Of a DNA stretch of 64,000 nucleotides, positions 33,401-39,342 are shown piece by piece. Origin of the DNA: Lampris incognitus (Eukaryota > Chordata > Actinopteri > Lampriformes > Lampridae); NCBI RefSeq assembly GCF_029633865.1, contig NC_079213.1:102510923-102574922 (forward strand), read 5' to 3'. Below the pieces are notes generated by a model that had not been told where the DNA came from, made no database searches, and was given only the letters and a program-made list of their open reading frames with translations. Position 1 is the first letter of the stretch, and every line of letters begins with the position of its first letter. Both the position numbers and the translations under genes were made by a program.

Positions 33401-35494
33401 GAAGCCTTTTGATTGGTTGGGCCTGCGTGCCAACTAGGTGGGCCCAGATCCACCCACAGTGAAGTGGTAGTGGTAGTGGAGGGTGTCGAGGAGGAGGATG
33501 TGGACTGGTACATAATCGAAGTGGGCCGGTGATGCATCTCTCTTGCTCATGTTTTTGTATAATGGGCTGCTCACGAGAAAAAAAAAGGCGAAGCAACCCT
33601 TTAATTTACAGGCTGTTAAATATGTAGTAATTTCTAAAAAACTGCTAAGAAATTGCGTAGTAATATTAAGAAATTACCCACCTGTCTTACTCTATATGTG
33701 GGCTATACCTCTCACTATAACAATTAATTCCCATATGATTACCGACCAAACCTCTTTATTCTGCTTTAATTTTACTCTATAATGGGCGTACGGGTAGCAT
33801 GGCGGTCTATTCCATTGCCTACCAACATGGGGATCGCCAGATCGAGTCCCCCCCCGTGTTACCTCTGGCTTGGTTGGGTGTCCCCACAGACACAATTGGC
33901 CATGTCTGCAGGTGTGAAGTCGGATGTGGGTATGTGCCCTGGTCACTGCACTCGCACCTCTTCTGTTCGGTCGGGGCGCCTGTTTGGGGGGGCGGGACTG
34001 GGGGGAATAATGTGATCCTCTCACATCCCCCTGGCAAAACTCCTCACTGTCAGGTGAAAAGAAGCGGCTGGTGACTTCACATGTATCGGAAGAGACATGT
34101 GGTAGTCTGCAGCCCTTCCCGGATTGGCAGAGGGGGTGGAGCAGTGACCAGGACAGCTTGGAAGAGTGAGGTAATTGGCCGAATACAATTGAGAAAAAAA
34201 GGGGGTAAAACCCCCCCCCCAAAAAAAATATATAATTACCCAATACTTTCCAGTCATTCTACTACTACAACTTGTCCTTATATTAATTTTACTTATTTTA
34301 CTTTACTGTCATTTCTTAGCAATTTCTACACATTACTACATAATTTCTTCACTACATAATTAACGGCCTGTAAATTACAGGGTTACCAAATGGGCTGCTC
34401 AAGCGGCCCACACAGCAACCGGCCCACCGGGATTTCTCCCGGTGCTTCCGATGGCCAGTCCGACTATGCATGTCTGTTTTGCTCGGTGTAGGTTACAGTC
34501 CTTAAAATATTTTTGATGTTTTCTCAATACGAATTCATCAAAATTTGAAGCAAACTTGATTTCATATTTGAGGGAATATCGGGTTTTAAAACTAGCAATG
34601 TGTATGGGTATGTAGTATAGAAATCCAGGTGGATATTTTTACCTGTGCTAACTCAGTATCAAAAACATGTTGAAGGCTACAAACCTGGTTGATGTATGAC
34701 AAACATTCTGGCACGTTGACCTCCGTGCAGAAGGTGGCTTGCATGCAAGGGTTTCTATGCACCGTCAGAGAGAGCGCCTGTGATTGGCCGAACTCCCTCA
34801 GGGGAGACATTCTACATTCGAAAGAGCCGCTGGGAGTGATCTTGACTTCTGTGTGGGGGAAAAAATAGATAGATATAGGTCGAGGTTAAAATGCTGCACA
34901 GAATAACATTCCCCTCAGATCACATTCATCATCTTTAAAATGGGCAAATAAATTAATGAAATATAAGTATGCTGTGCAAATACTGTGTAGTAAAATATGG
35001 AAAACAGCTTTGCTCTGGCTCAGTAAAGTAATACAATTCCTTCTGCGATTACTTTTAATGTGTGAACTGGTTTAAGGTTTGCCTTTCTGCAAATACTAAA
35101 AATAGCATTCCTCAGCCATTTGTGTCAGATCAACCTTTTCCTTACAAATGAAGCTTGATGTACAGTAGTTTATAACAGGGAAGAAAATTGGCAAATGTGG
35201 TAGGGGCAGCAAAGCAGTTTAAAGTCAACATTTCTGGGCATGCTGAACGATTTAAAGATTTTCATTAAGCACTGTACAAGAAGGCAACAAGTCATGACAT
35301 CTGTTATCAATCTCAAATTCAGTGCTGGCAAAATATTGGCAAAAGATCATCAGATGTGAAATAATTCAACGGTCTACTCACCATGGGAAGACTCTGGCAT
35401 AGTGGTGATGTGACCTGTCAGGCTGTGTGTCTGGATCAGCCGCTACGTGCGCAGGACACACGGGGCTCAAAAGATCCACAGACGCAGACGGCTC
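8566..35494 (-). CDS. ssx2ip: Afadin- and alpha-actinin-binding protein (SSX2IP/ADIP), whole gene, 13 coding exons
   Basis: The protein is a coiled-coil scaffold of centriolar satellites and adherens junctions; the vertebrate family links afadin to alpha-actinin and supports microtubule anchoring and ciliogenesis. Coding exons join as 35400-35382, 34848-34685, 27974-27771, 21389-21279, 21146-21011, 20827-20752, 17986-17806, 14418-14271, 13464-13352, 11493-11320, 9200-9083, 8980-8827 and 8722-8566. All introns are GT/AG, the phases agree, and the sum is 1755 nt (584 aa; the human protein is about 614). Recognisable blocks include [46 protein letters not shown] and KERLKEEW. Predicted coiled coils are about residues 100-300 and 345-460. 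No internal stop was found. About 27 kb of intron is mostly repeats. Teleosts may carry two paralogues, which I cannot tell apart here. Confidence 0.93.
8827..8980 (-). CDS. ssx2ip: ssx2ip exon (C-terminal region)
   Basis: The acceptor is TTCTACAG and the donor AG|GTATGA. It encodes [16 protein letters not shown] and later [14 protein letters not shown]. It is hydrophilic and probably disordered. The splice phase (2 nt in, 2 nt out) agrees with both neighbours. Confidence 0.8.
9083..9200 (-). CDS. ssx2ip: ssx2ip exon
   Basis: The acceptor is ATCTTGCAG and the donor T|GTAATT. It encodes [19 protein letters not shown], which closely matches the family segment RKAFEEERASWLKQQFLNM. It ends the coiled-coil part of the protein. 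Confidence 0.9.
9411..10096 (-). mobile_element. 5S rRNA-derived SINE (SINE3-like)
   Basis: On the minus strand the head reads like 5S rRNA, including GGAAGCTAAGCAGGGGCGGG (box A region, 10035-10054), TAGTACTTGGATGGGAGACC and a GCCGGCAGCCATACCA start. The 3' end has LINE-like AAGCACTTTGGGTG and an ATT tail near 9411-9470. The copy is interrupted at about 9800-9930 by a family B SINE tail. It is a decayed retroposon, not a functional 5S gene. Confidence 0.75.
9800..9932 (+). mobile_element. SINE family B 3' tail nested in the 5S-SINE
   Basis: It carries the same CAGCCTGTCCAGGGTGTC through AGAGCAGGATAGG block as the other family B copies, ending in a decayed GGAT tail. TTATTATTAG on both sides suggests a short target duplication. 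Confidence 0.65.
10700..11060 (-). mobile_element. SINE family A, head truncated
   Basis: This is one of ten copies in the window of a roughly 420-bp tRNA-derived repeat. The body (TGAAAAGAAGCAGCTGG and the CACATGTATTGGAGGAGGC region) is present. The match ends at about 11055, before the tRNA-like promoter. Confidence 0.75.
11320..11493 (-). CDS. ssx2ip: ssx2ip exon (coiled coil)
   Basis: The acceptor is TCCTGTAG and the donor GAG|GTGAGG, both phase 0, with 58 codons. It encodes [19 protein letters not shown] and then [19 protein letters not shown]. This corresponds to the family segment with [19 protein letters not shown]. It forms a strong heptad coiled coil. Confidence 0.93.
11847..12342. 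mobile_element. Short-TIR MITE containing a GATA microsatellite
   Basis: The ends TAGTGCTGGGCGATAA and the inverse of TAGAGCTGGGCAATAA bound about 496 bp without coding sequence. The target duplication is unclear. A GATA array (11906-11956) lies inside. Confidence 0.6.
11906..11956. repeat. (GATA)n microsatellite
   Basis: About 12 uninterrupted units of GATA are preceded by a TATA run. On the other strand it reads as a spurious repetitive ORF. Confidence 0.95.
12520..13180 (+). mobile_element. LINE 3' tail split by SINE A
   Basis: The flanks 12520-12612 and 13056-13180 join into a LINE 3' UTR ending in AAAGGCGCCTTTAAATAAAA and an ATT/AGT microsatellite. The SINE between them is bounded by the 17-bp duplication TACTGCTTTGTTTTATT (12596-12612 and 13056-13072). 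Confidence 0.65.
12613..13055 (-). mobile_element. SINE family A, full-length copy
   Basis: The tRNA-like head is at the right (CCACCCGGACGCC on the plus strand is the start). The G-run 3' tail shows as CCCCCCCACCCCC at the left. Exact 17-bp flanking duplications prove retroposition and define the ends. Confidence 0.9.
13352..13464 (-). CDS. ssx2ip: ssx2ip exon (coiled coil)
   Basis: The acceptor is CTAATCAG and the donor CAG|GTACAG. Two bases finish a split codon, followed by 37 codons. It encodes [19 protein letters not shown] and then HTQQQLLQ, matching the family segment HEQETEKLELEIQQCKEMIK. Confidence 0.93.
14271..14418 (-). CDS. ssx2ip: ssx2ip exon
   Basis: The acceptor is TTGGTGCCAG and the donor CAAG|GTCAGT. 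It encodes [16 protein letters not shown] and then [20 protein letters not shown], matching the highly conserved EQLTNSIRKQWRILKSHVE block. The acidic start is typical. Confidence 0.93.
14620..14998 (-). mobile_element. SINE family B, full-length copy
   Basis: In minus orientation it has the head GGCGGCACAGTGGTGCAGTG and the B-box-like GGGTTCGAGCCC. It also has the CTCCTCCCACAGTCC segment (inverse), an internal CA microsatellite (14741-14775) and the GGAT tail near 14620. Confidence 0.85.
15458..16170. mobile_element. Inverted dimer of a TRIM-like LTR retroelement
   Basis: The right half is plus-oriented: partial LTR end to 15912, a primer site at 15914-15930, about 90 bp of internal sequence, a purine tract (GAAGGAGGGGGGTAG) and a 151-bp LTR at 16020-16170 (TGTAACG to ACTACA). 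The left half is its inverted copy, with an LTR at 15458-15621 and the primer site complement TCCCACTTCTGACACCA at 15721-15737, which matches the 3' end of tRNA-Leu as I recall it. No coding sequence remains. The centre is a nearly complete inverted LTR fused to a forward LTR end. Confidence 0.7.
16787..16942 (+). pseudogene. Tc1 transposase N-terminus, inverted duplicate in left arm
   Basis: It encodes [18 protein letters not shown] and then [20 protein letters not shown], the first helix-turn-helix of a Tc1 transposase. The similarity ends at the arm boundary and the frame then runs into spacer. No DDE domain is present. Confidence 0.85.
16938..17225 (-). pseudogene. Tc1 transposase N-terminus, right arm plus spacer
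   Basis: It has the same N-terminal 50 residues as the left arm, continuing in the spacer into [20 protein letters not shown], the second DNA-binding part with its GRPR AT-hook-like motif. Truncation by the left arm removes the catalytic domain. The spacer therefore belongs to this copy, and the left arm is the added duplicate. Confidence 0.85.
17806..17986 (-). CDS. ssx2ip: ssx2ip exon (coiled coil)
   Basis: The acceptor is CTTCCCAAAG and the donor CAG|GTTAGA. One base completes a Lys codon, followed by 60 codons. It encodes [20 protein letters not shown] and then [16 protein letters not shown], matching the family segment with ENAELKKVLQQMKKEM. Confidence 0.94.
18155..18610 (+). mobile_element. 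SINE family B, full-length copy
   Basis: The head GGCGGCACGGTGGCACAGTG and the B box GGGTTCGAGCCC precede the TTTGCATGTTCTCCCCGTGT block. A long TG/TGCG microsatellite (18380-18479) lies in the middle, and the tail ends in GGATGGATGG. It lies head-to-tail with the SINE A copy that follows. Confidence 0.9.
18380..18479. repeat. (TG)n-(TGCG)n microsatellite inside SINE B
   Basis: About 36 TG units are followed by five or more TGCG units. The same position of other family B copies holds shorter CA/TG runs, so the array grew within the SINE. Confidence 0.95.
18611..19052 (+). mobile_element. SINE family A, full-length copy
   Basis: The head GGGTAGTGTAGCGGTCTATT and a decayed B box (GGGTCAAGTCCCC) are present. 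The body has TGAAAAGAAGCGGCTGGCG, and the copy ends in GGAGAAAAAAAAAGGGGGGG. The A then G run is characteristic of the family. Confidence 0.85.
19238..19298. repeat. Two adjacent perfect hairpins
   Basis: TAAACTGTACTCTAAA and its exact inverse flank one base (19238-19270). AGTATGTTTTAGA and its exact inverse flank one base (19272-19298). They lie in ssx2ip intron sequence with no other recognised element. Confidence 0.85.
19870..20480 (+). pseudogene. RTE-type LINE, C-terminal end of ORF2 and 3' end
   Basis: The open frame (19929-20453) reads [20 protein letters not shown], then [13 protein letters not shown] and [20 protein letters not shown]. This is the conserved end of RTE-clade reverse transcriptases. 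The copy is 5' truncated and ends in the CGGCGACCTCTAACGGGAGC tail and an AGT microsatellite. Reverse transcriptase palm motifs are absent. Confidence 0.85.
20752..20827 (-). CDS. ssx2ip: ssx2ip exon
   Basis: The acceptor is TTTCACCCTCAG and the donor AA|GTACGT. It encodes [20 protein letters not shown], matching [20 protein letters not shown] of the vertebrate family. The 76-nt exon is 2 + 72 + 2 in phase. Confidence 0.94.
21011..21146 (-). CDS. ssx2ip: ssx2ip exon (ADIP coiled coil)
   Basis: The acceptor is GCCTTGGCAG and the donor CAAG|GTGAAA. It encodes [20 protein letters not shown] and then [20 protein letters not shown], nearly identical to the vertebrate protein. It is the most diagnostic exon for the gene. 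Confidence 0.96.
21279..21389 (-). CDS. ssx2ip: ssx2ip exon (coiled coil)
   Basis: The acceptor is ACTATCCTAG and the donor GAG|GTAAGG; phase 0 at both ends, 37 codons. It encodes [20 protein letters not shown] and then [12 protein letters not shown], matching [20 protein letters not shown] of the family. Confidence 0.94.
21390..21915. other. ssx2ip intron sequence, nothing recognised
   Basis: It contains a short G-run (21722-21731) and a C/A homopolymer pair near 21840-21858. I recognise no gene or element ends. Confidence 0.4.
21916..22315 (+). mobile_element. SINE family A, head truncated
   Basis: It starts inside the tRNA-like part (CACGGGGATCGCC with B box AGTTCGAATCCCC) and ends in AAAAAAAAAGGGGGGG. 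The first about 35 bp, including the A box, is missing. Confidence 0.85.
22330..23540. other. Intron sequence with weak SINE-like piece
   Basis: At 22650-22740 GGGGTGACAGAGTGG and GGGTTCAAACC have A/B-box-like spacing and could be an old tRNA SINE head. The rest shows no recognisable feature. Confidence 0.3.
23938..24480. mobile_element. Repeat insertion in LINE ORF1 (hAT-like MITE candidate)
   Basis: It begins TAGGGATGCACAATGATATC followed by repeated ATCGGC/GCCGAT pieces, a pattern common in short fish DNA elements. The right boundary is inferred only from where the LINE reading resumes. Target duplication is unresolved. Confidence 0.4.
24480..24942 (+). pseudogene. LINE ORF1, SGNH/GDSL esterase-like domain
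   Basis: It reads [19 protein letters not shown], then [13 protein letters not shown], then a frameshift to [20 protein letters not shown] and [12 protein letters not shown]. The GD block, the HVGTNDT block and the D..H block (DGVHLN) correspond to the catalytic blocks of SGNH hydrolases. Esterase-like ORF1 proteins are known from CR1/L2-group LINEs. At least one frameshift near 24690 breaks it. Confidence 0.75.
25490..26880 (+). pseudogene. LINE ORF2 reverse transcriptase
   Basis: Pieces in order are a fingers region ([15 protein letters not shown], 25500), [17 protein letters not shown]-like [11 protein letters not shown] (25950) and the catalytic YADDTQIYI (26050-26075). The thumb is [17 protein letters not shown] and the C-terminal [10 protein letters not shown] region is disrupted. 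The longest intact frame is 25943-26437. No endonuclease domain is legible between ORF1 and RT. Confidence 0.8.
27771..27974 (-). CDS. ssx2ip: ssx2ip exon (ADIP domain start)
   Basis: The acceptor is CTTTTTTAG and the donor AAG|GTGACC; phase 0, 68 codons. It encodes [11 protein letters not shown], then [20 protein letters not shown] and [10 protein letters not shown]. It is alignable to the vertebrate segment ELTTFGFPSLY followed by NIVAVLNCMNELLVLQRKN. Confidence 0.92.
28304..28730 (-). mobile_element. SINE family A, full-length copy
   Basis: It is flanked by AATTTTATCATTCTTTT (28287-28303) and AATTTTACCATTCTTTT (28731-28747), a 17-bp target duplication with one mismatch. The C-run at the left is the 3' tail and the degenerate head is at the right. 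Confidence 0.88.
28740..29100. other. Intron sequence, nothing recognised
   Basis: It is AT-rich with a T/G run (29066-29105) directly before the next SINE. No element ends or exon were seen. Confidence 0.4.
29105..29430 (+). mobile_element. SINE family B2, near full length
   Basis: The head GGCGACATGGTGGCCCAGTG and the B-box GGGTTTGAACCCC are followed by CCCACCATCAAAAAGACATG. The end, GACAGGTTAAGTGCAGAAGA, differs from family B. B and B2 share the tRNA-like 5' part but have different 3' tails. Confidence 0.8.
29431..29911. other. Intron sequence, nothing recognised
   Basis: A run with GCGTACGCAC and GCATGCG-like alternation (29835-29905) is similar in style to 28010-28100, possibly one old DNA element. 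No coding signal is seen. Confidence 0.3.
29912..30495 (-). mobile_element. SINE family A split by a 147-bp insertion
   Basis: The 3' part (29912-30127) and the head part (30287-30495, ending CCACCCGGGCGTCC) belong to one copy. The insertion at 30128-30274 is flanked by GAGGATCATGTT on both sides. Imperfect outer duplications (CGTACGCACAG and CATACACACAG) flank the SINE. Confidence 0.85.
30128..30274 (-). mobile_element. Short retroposon with hammerhead-like core
   Basis: A 147-bp insertion has the 12-bp duplication GAGGATCATGTT at 30116-30127 and 30275-30286. On the minus strand CTGAGGA, a GCCTCT/AGAGGC stem with loop TGGATG, and GAAA (30246-30217) resemble a hammerhead ribozyme core, with one extra base after CTGAGGA. 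The sequence family is common in fish by memory. Confidence 0.6.
30510..31085. other. Intron sequence, nothing recognised
   Basis: It holds only short ORFs, a G-run (30731-30739) and ATTCATTC repeats near 30857. There are no splice-bounded reading frames. Confidence 0.35.
31086..31444 (-). mobile_element. SINE family B2, full-length copy
   Basis: The tail GGTACTTTATTGATCCC on the plus strand is at the left. The head (CTAACCACTGCACCACC and TTGCC on the plus strand) is at the right, with the B box inverse GGGGTTCAAACCC. Confidence 0.88.
31600..31700 (+). mobile_element. Second hammerhead-like short repeat
   Basis: CTGAGGA, then a GTCACT/AGTGAC stem around TAGATG, then GAAA (31635-31664) repeats the architecture of the 30128-30274 element in plus orientation with a different, compensated stem sequence. 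The boundaries of this copy are not clear. Confidence 0.5.
31900..33185 (+). mobile_element. Rex1/L2-type LINE 3' end, split by SINE A
   Basis: The ORF2 end (31928-32075) reads [20 protein letters not shown] and then [12 protein letters not shown] with a stop. The 3' UTR continues after the SINE to AAAGCCCCCTGAGGCAAATT and ACTTGACTT. The copy is 5' truncated. A piece of the same tail recurs inverted at 45480-45533. Confidence 0.75.
32212..32630 (+). mobile_element. SINE family A, slightly head-truncated
   Basis: It begins at GTCTATTCCG in the A-box region, has B box GGTTCAAATCCC and ends AAGAAAAAGGGGG. The duplicated target TGACTATTG lies at both ends (near 32198 and 32641). Confidence 0.85.
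33783..34220 (+). mobile_element. SINE family A, full-length copy
   Basis: The head GGGCGTACGGGTAGCATGGC, a degenerate B box (GATCGAGTCCCC) and the body are intact. It ends in GAGAAAAAAAGGGGG. Flanking duplication is not clear. Confidence 0.85.
34685..34848 (-). CDS. ssx2ip: ssx2ip exon (N-terminal region)
   Basis: The acceptor is CCCACACAG and the donor CAG|GTTTGT. Two bases complete a Glu codon, then 54 codons. It encodes [20 protein letters not shown] and ends [16 protein letters not shown], matching the vertebrate phrase FCTEDNIEQSISYLDQ. Confidence 0.9.
35382..35494 (-). CDS. ssx2ip: ssx2ip exon with start codon (coding 35382-35400)
   Basis: The acceptor CTCTATTTCAG ends at 35495 and the donor G|GTGAGT follows 35382. 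The ATG at 35400-35398 opens MPESSH, and the overhanging G joins the next exon as Glu. About 94 nt before the ATG are 5' UTR. The start is chosen because phase and frame continue without a stop. Confidence 0.82.
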
Positions 35495-35499
35495 CTGAA

Positions 35500-36829
35500 A
35501 TAGAGCGTCAGATTAGCGGTGCACATTCAACACAACGGCTGGATTACGAGGATTGACGGGAGGAGACAGCCGACATAAGGGGGGGGAGGGGGAGGAGAGC
35601 TGATTAGGAAAGGCCAAATCATTTATCATAGCCCAATGAGCTCCATGGTAAAGATGCACTCCTACAGCCTGGATCCTCTAACAGAATATAGACTTTAAAC
35701 CTGTCTTTTTTACACAGTGAAAATAGGGCTTGTTCTCATAAAACGAACAGCTCCTGGATGAACAAGTGTGACAACATAAGAACAGATTACTTTCAGTTAC
35801 ACTTTACAAGCTTCCAAATTATAAAGATAAATTGATTTAACTGAACATTTTCAATATTCACCCCAGATAATAAGGGCAGCATGCTAAGAGAAAAGTCCTT
35901 TGAATGGATTACTAGTCAGGACATTCTGCCTCAATGCTTTTCTCACCGGCTGGTCATCCTAAATCAAGACGTGGCGATTTGTCTACATAGAGGAAATCGC
36001 ACATTCATAACCTGTGACTGACCATATACCGCTGGTTATTCTGTAATACAAGTCTGCTGTTTCATAAAAGCCAAAAAGTATGGATACTGTTGAATTAAGA
36101 AAAACAAGTCGGCAGCAGAAAAGTCAGGTTGGGAAAGATGATTGGACTCATTTTGGGGTTTTGGTTGTCATATGGGAAATTGCGTGCATTCAAGGCAAAA
36201 GTAAGATTATGGGAGAAATATATATTTCGATATCTGTTCAAATTCATTGCCATTTCACTACAATAGGACTTTAGTAAAAAATAAAAAAATAAAACTATTC
36301 AAATGTGTATTTCACCAAACCAGTTCACCTAACCTGTTGAAGAGAATGATGATTCAACTTCGAAAGACTTCGAAAATAACACAGAATTGTTGGCAACCGA
36401 CCTCATACTACTTTTTTCTTGGATTAAGATACATTAAGAAAAGGTGTCCATTCTTACCAAAATCCAAAGCATTTCACCAATTTTTTACAATGTGCTTATG
36501 CCAAGACAGACCAAATGGAAACCAGCCCAGGTCTCCCCTACCCCATAACAGTGTCCATTTTAATGTACTCAGGCAAAGGCCCTAGACAGAGCTAGCTTTT
36601 AATAACAAAACGTTCTCCTCATTTAGGTTTACATTTTACACCTTTACTTTTTTTGAGTGTTTCAATGATGAACAGTCTGGACTGTTGTGATCCCACTGAG
36701 GCTTTTGGTTTCAACAGGGCTCAGCCATTCAGTGAGACAGCTGGCAAGCCTCGCCACACTTCTCATCAAATACCAGGCCCACTTAACAACTATAATCAAC
36801 CTCTGATTTAATTAAATGAATTAAAATGA
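35500..36829. other. First-intron sequence of ssx2ip, nothing recognised
   Basis: It is AT-rich with no recognised mobile element, which is unusual in this window. Short ORFs at 36080-36585 have no family resemblance. Confidence 0.4.
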
Positions 36830-37035
36830 AGTAGTAGTATTACATTTGCTACACAGTAATCACATCATAATATGTGAAGTAGTAGTAGTGGTATAATTCC
36901 TAAACAGTAGTCACAGTAGGACTATTTGGAATAGTACATCTGCTAAATAGCGATCCCATCGTAGTAGCACTATATATGAGGTAACAGTCACAGTAGTCGC
37001 ACATTTGCTAAATAATCATATCATATTACAAGTCT
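36830..37035. repeat. Degenerate tandem repeat, about 50-bp units
   Basis: About four imperfect units carry AGTAGTA, a GCTAAATA-like block and a TCACAGTAG-like block. No coding potential. Confidence 0.5.
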
Positions 37036-37357
37036 GGTCGAGTGCATTTAGTGTAACGGTCAAGAGGCGGTGAAAAGGCGAATCGAAGGGCAAAGTAGCC
37101 TTACATTAACACACAGCAGTAAACAGACATATCAACACCACAAAGTGTCAAGCTGTTGTTATATGACTATTTAAATAGCACCAGTCCGTAGTTGTGCAGC
37201 TGTATCTGTCACACACTCAACACCCTGCAGCTAGTTAGACCGCTCCCATCGCACGCCTCAGAACATTTACACACAGCTGAATATTTTGTCAACATACCAC
37301 TAGTTGTCATACTTTTGAGTAGTCGGTTTTCTAATACGAACACTCCAGTTAACTTAC

Positions 37358-37480
37358 TTGTCGTAGCCCGTCATTTAATTTTCCGATACGCACCGACCCA
37401 CCGATCCGGAAGGCTCCTGAGTCCAGACGGCGAGGCGAAGAGTGTGCGGTCCAACCAAACACTCCGCTGAATGGCCGACT
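37358..37480 (-). other. ssx2ip: ssx2ip 5' noncoding exon (right limit uncertain)
   Basis: A strong donor on the minus strand, CGACAA|GTAAGTTA, sits at 37357. The sequence to its right is CpG-rich, as expected for a first exon and promoter. The transcription start is not visible, and the exon end at about 37480 is an estimate. Confidence 0.55.
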
Positions 37481-37481
37481 C

Positions 37482-37495
37482 GTTGTCAAGCAACC
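37482..37495. promoter_or_regulatory. RFX X-box-like site in ssx2ip promoter
   Basis: GTTGTCAAGCAACC is an imperfect palindrome of GTTGYC and RGCAAC half-sites as bound by RFX factors, which drive cilium and centrosome genes. A CCAAT box in inverse orientation (GATTGGTTC, 37511-37519) is close by. Confidence 0.6.
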
Positions 37496-37571
37496 AAAAT
37501 CTGCCTCACTTGATTGGTTCTTGGCTATGACGTCTTGTGAATTACCAGCGATGAACAGCGGGGGCGACAAA

Positions 37572-37652
37572 ATGGCTTTCAACAATTTAGAAAAGGCAGA
37601 GTTTCTGGCACAGAAGTTCACGGTTCAGATTAGAGGAGGCCAGGCAGTGTAG
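37572..37652 (+). other. Short divergent ORF beside the ssx2ip promoter
   Basis: ATG in good context (GACAAAATGG) opens 26 residues (MAFNNLEKAEFLAQKFTVQI, then RGGQAV) before a stop. It lies head-to-head with ssx2ip. It could be the first exon of a divergent gene or a chance ORF. I do not recognise it, and no strong donor is visible at its end. Confidence 0.3.
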
Positions 37653-37699
37653 AAACCGAATCTTGACGAATAGCGCCAACATATTAGGGAGAAGGGAGG

Positions 37700-38310
37700 T
37701 GTTACTGGCCAACTTCCTTCAGTGTGGAAACAAGCAACAATAGTGCCCGTTCTAAAGCCAAGAAAAGACCCCTCAGATCCTTATTGCTACAGACCCATTA
37801 CCTTAACTTCCCATTTATGTAAAATCATAGAATGAATGGTCACAGAAATGAACATATTTCCTAGAAATTAAAGCTGTTTTTTCCCTTTGTTTTGCCGTGA
37901 ACATAATGAGTCAAATTTCACAATTTTTGGGTGGATTGGTGATGCAAAGGCAGAAAACATAGGATTACATCAATTACAGAGCCTTTGCAGTAGCTGCCCC
38001 GATCTCTGGAGTATACATGAGATCTGGTCAGACCCTAGAAACGTTTAAATCTTTGTTAAAGACCTACCTCTTCTCACTGGCATTCAATTCAAGTTGAGCT
38101 TGACTAGGTGATTTTACTGTGCAAATATACTTTTACTCTTATGTTTTATTGTTTACATCTTATATTCTTTATTTTATTATGTTTTCTACACATATATATT
38201 TTTATATTCACATGTGTCACTTGTTTTATATTGTATTTTCAGCTTGTGCAGCACTTTGGTTCAACTGTGGTTGTTTTAAATGTGCTATACAAATAAACTT
38301 GACTTGACTA
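37700..38310 (+). mobile_element. LINE remnants: RT start fragment and 3' end
   Basis: 37715-37850 reads VWKQATIVPVLKPRKDPSDP and then YRPITLTSHLCKIIE, the start of a reverse transcriptase. 38000-38095 carries SGQTLETFKSLLKTYLFSLA, a Rex1/L2-like ORF end, followed by a 3' UTR ending ATACAAATAAACTTGACTTG. The two are probably one internally deleted copy. Confidence 0.65.
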
Positions 38311-38399
38311 CAGTACAGCCCTGCAGTTTCAATTTCTCCCATTCCTCCCTTGTTAATTCCCTTGCCAAGTATAGACCTCAACATACAGCAGGAATTGAA

Positions 38400-38536
38400 G
38401 GACAAGTCAGAGCAACTTCCAGAATCAGATTTATTGCCAAGTGGTTCAAGAACATGCAAGAAATTTGTCTTGGTATGTTGGTGCGGGGGGGGGGGGGATT
38501 AACAGTAAAATTAACAGTAAATAGTAAATATAAAAG

Positions 38537-38584
<48 letters not shown>

Positions 38585-39205
38585 AAGGTGCAATAATTGG
38601 GAAACACGGGGAATATGGAAAATATGCTATTTGCAAAAATGCTAAATGAGAATTTTAAGTATGAAGTTATTTACAGAATAAGAAGTTATTTACAAGGTAG
38701 TCCGGGCTTTATGCAAAGTGTCCCTGTACAGTAGGGCAATTAGAGATATATTGCACTGAGTTTGTGCATGTGAGTATGTATGCATGTGTGTAGGTGTATG
38801 TCATGTCATGATGTGCAGAGAGGGTCAAAGGAGGTGGGGGTGGGGGGCAGTGTCAGTATCTGTAGATATCTGGGGACTGGCTGGAAAGGCCTACTGCTGT
38901 GGGCAAGAAGCTGTTCTTGTGGCACAAGGTTCTGGTTTTTATAGACCATAGTTTCTTGCCAGAGGGGAGTGTTTTGAAGAGACCATGGCCTGGGTGGGAA
39001 GGGTCGGCCATGATTTTTCCTGTTCGCCTCAGCGTCCTTGAGGTGTACAGGTCCTGGAGGGAAGGCAGGTTGCAGACAATCACCTTCTCTGCAGAGCGGA
39101 TGATACACTGCAGTCTGCCCTTGCCCTATGCAGTGCTAGCAGCGTACCAGATAGTGATGGAGGAGGTGAGGGTGGACTCAATGATGGCAGTGTAAAAGTG
39201 CACCA
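38400..39205 (-). mobile_element. Non-LTR retrotransposon, C-terminal ORF and 3' UTR
   Basis: On the minus strand from 39205 it reads FYTAIIESTLTSSITIWYAA, then GRLQCIIRSAEKVI, LQDLYTSRTLRRTGKIMADP and ending DIYRY. A single stop follows the AAST segment. The 3' UTR runs to 38420 and contains a TA microsatellite (38540-38580). Confidence 0.7.
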
Positions 39206-39342
39206 TTATTGGCTTTATATCCCCTTATATCCGTTACACATGGATATCACCATCACTGTCCTCTACATCTGCACCCCTTTATATCCTATGCATATCAGGA
39301 GACACAGACAGGGTGGAAAAGAGTGCATACTTAGACTTTAAA

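Noticed and set aside
38853-39108. Candidate host gene on the minus strand
   Set aside because: The phrase LYTSRTLRRTGKIMADPSHP belongs to a common non-LTR retrotransposon C-terminus, and it has an internal stop.
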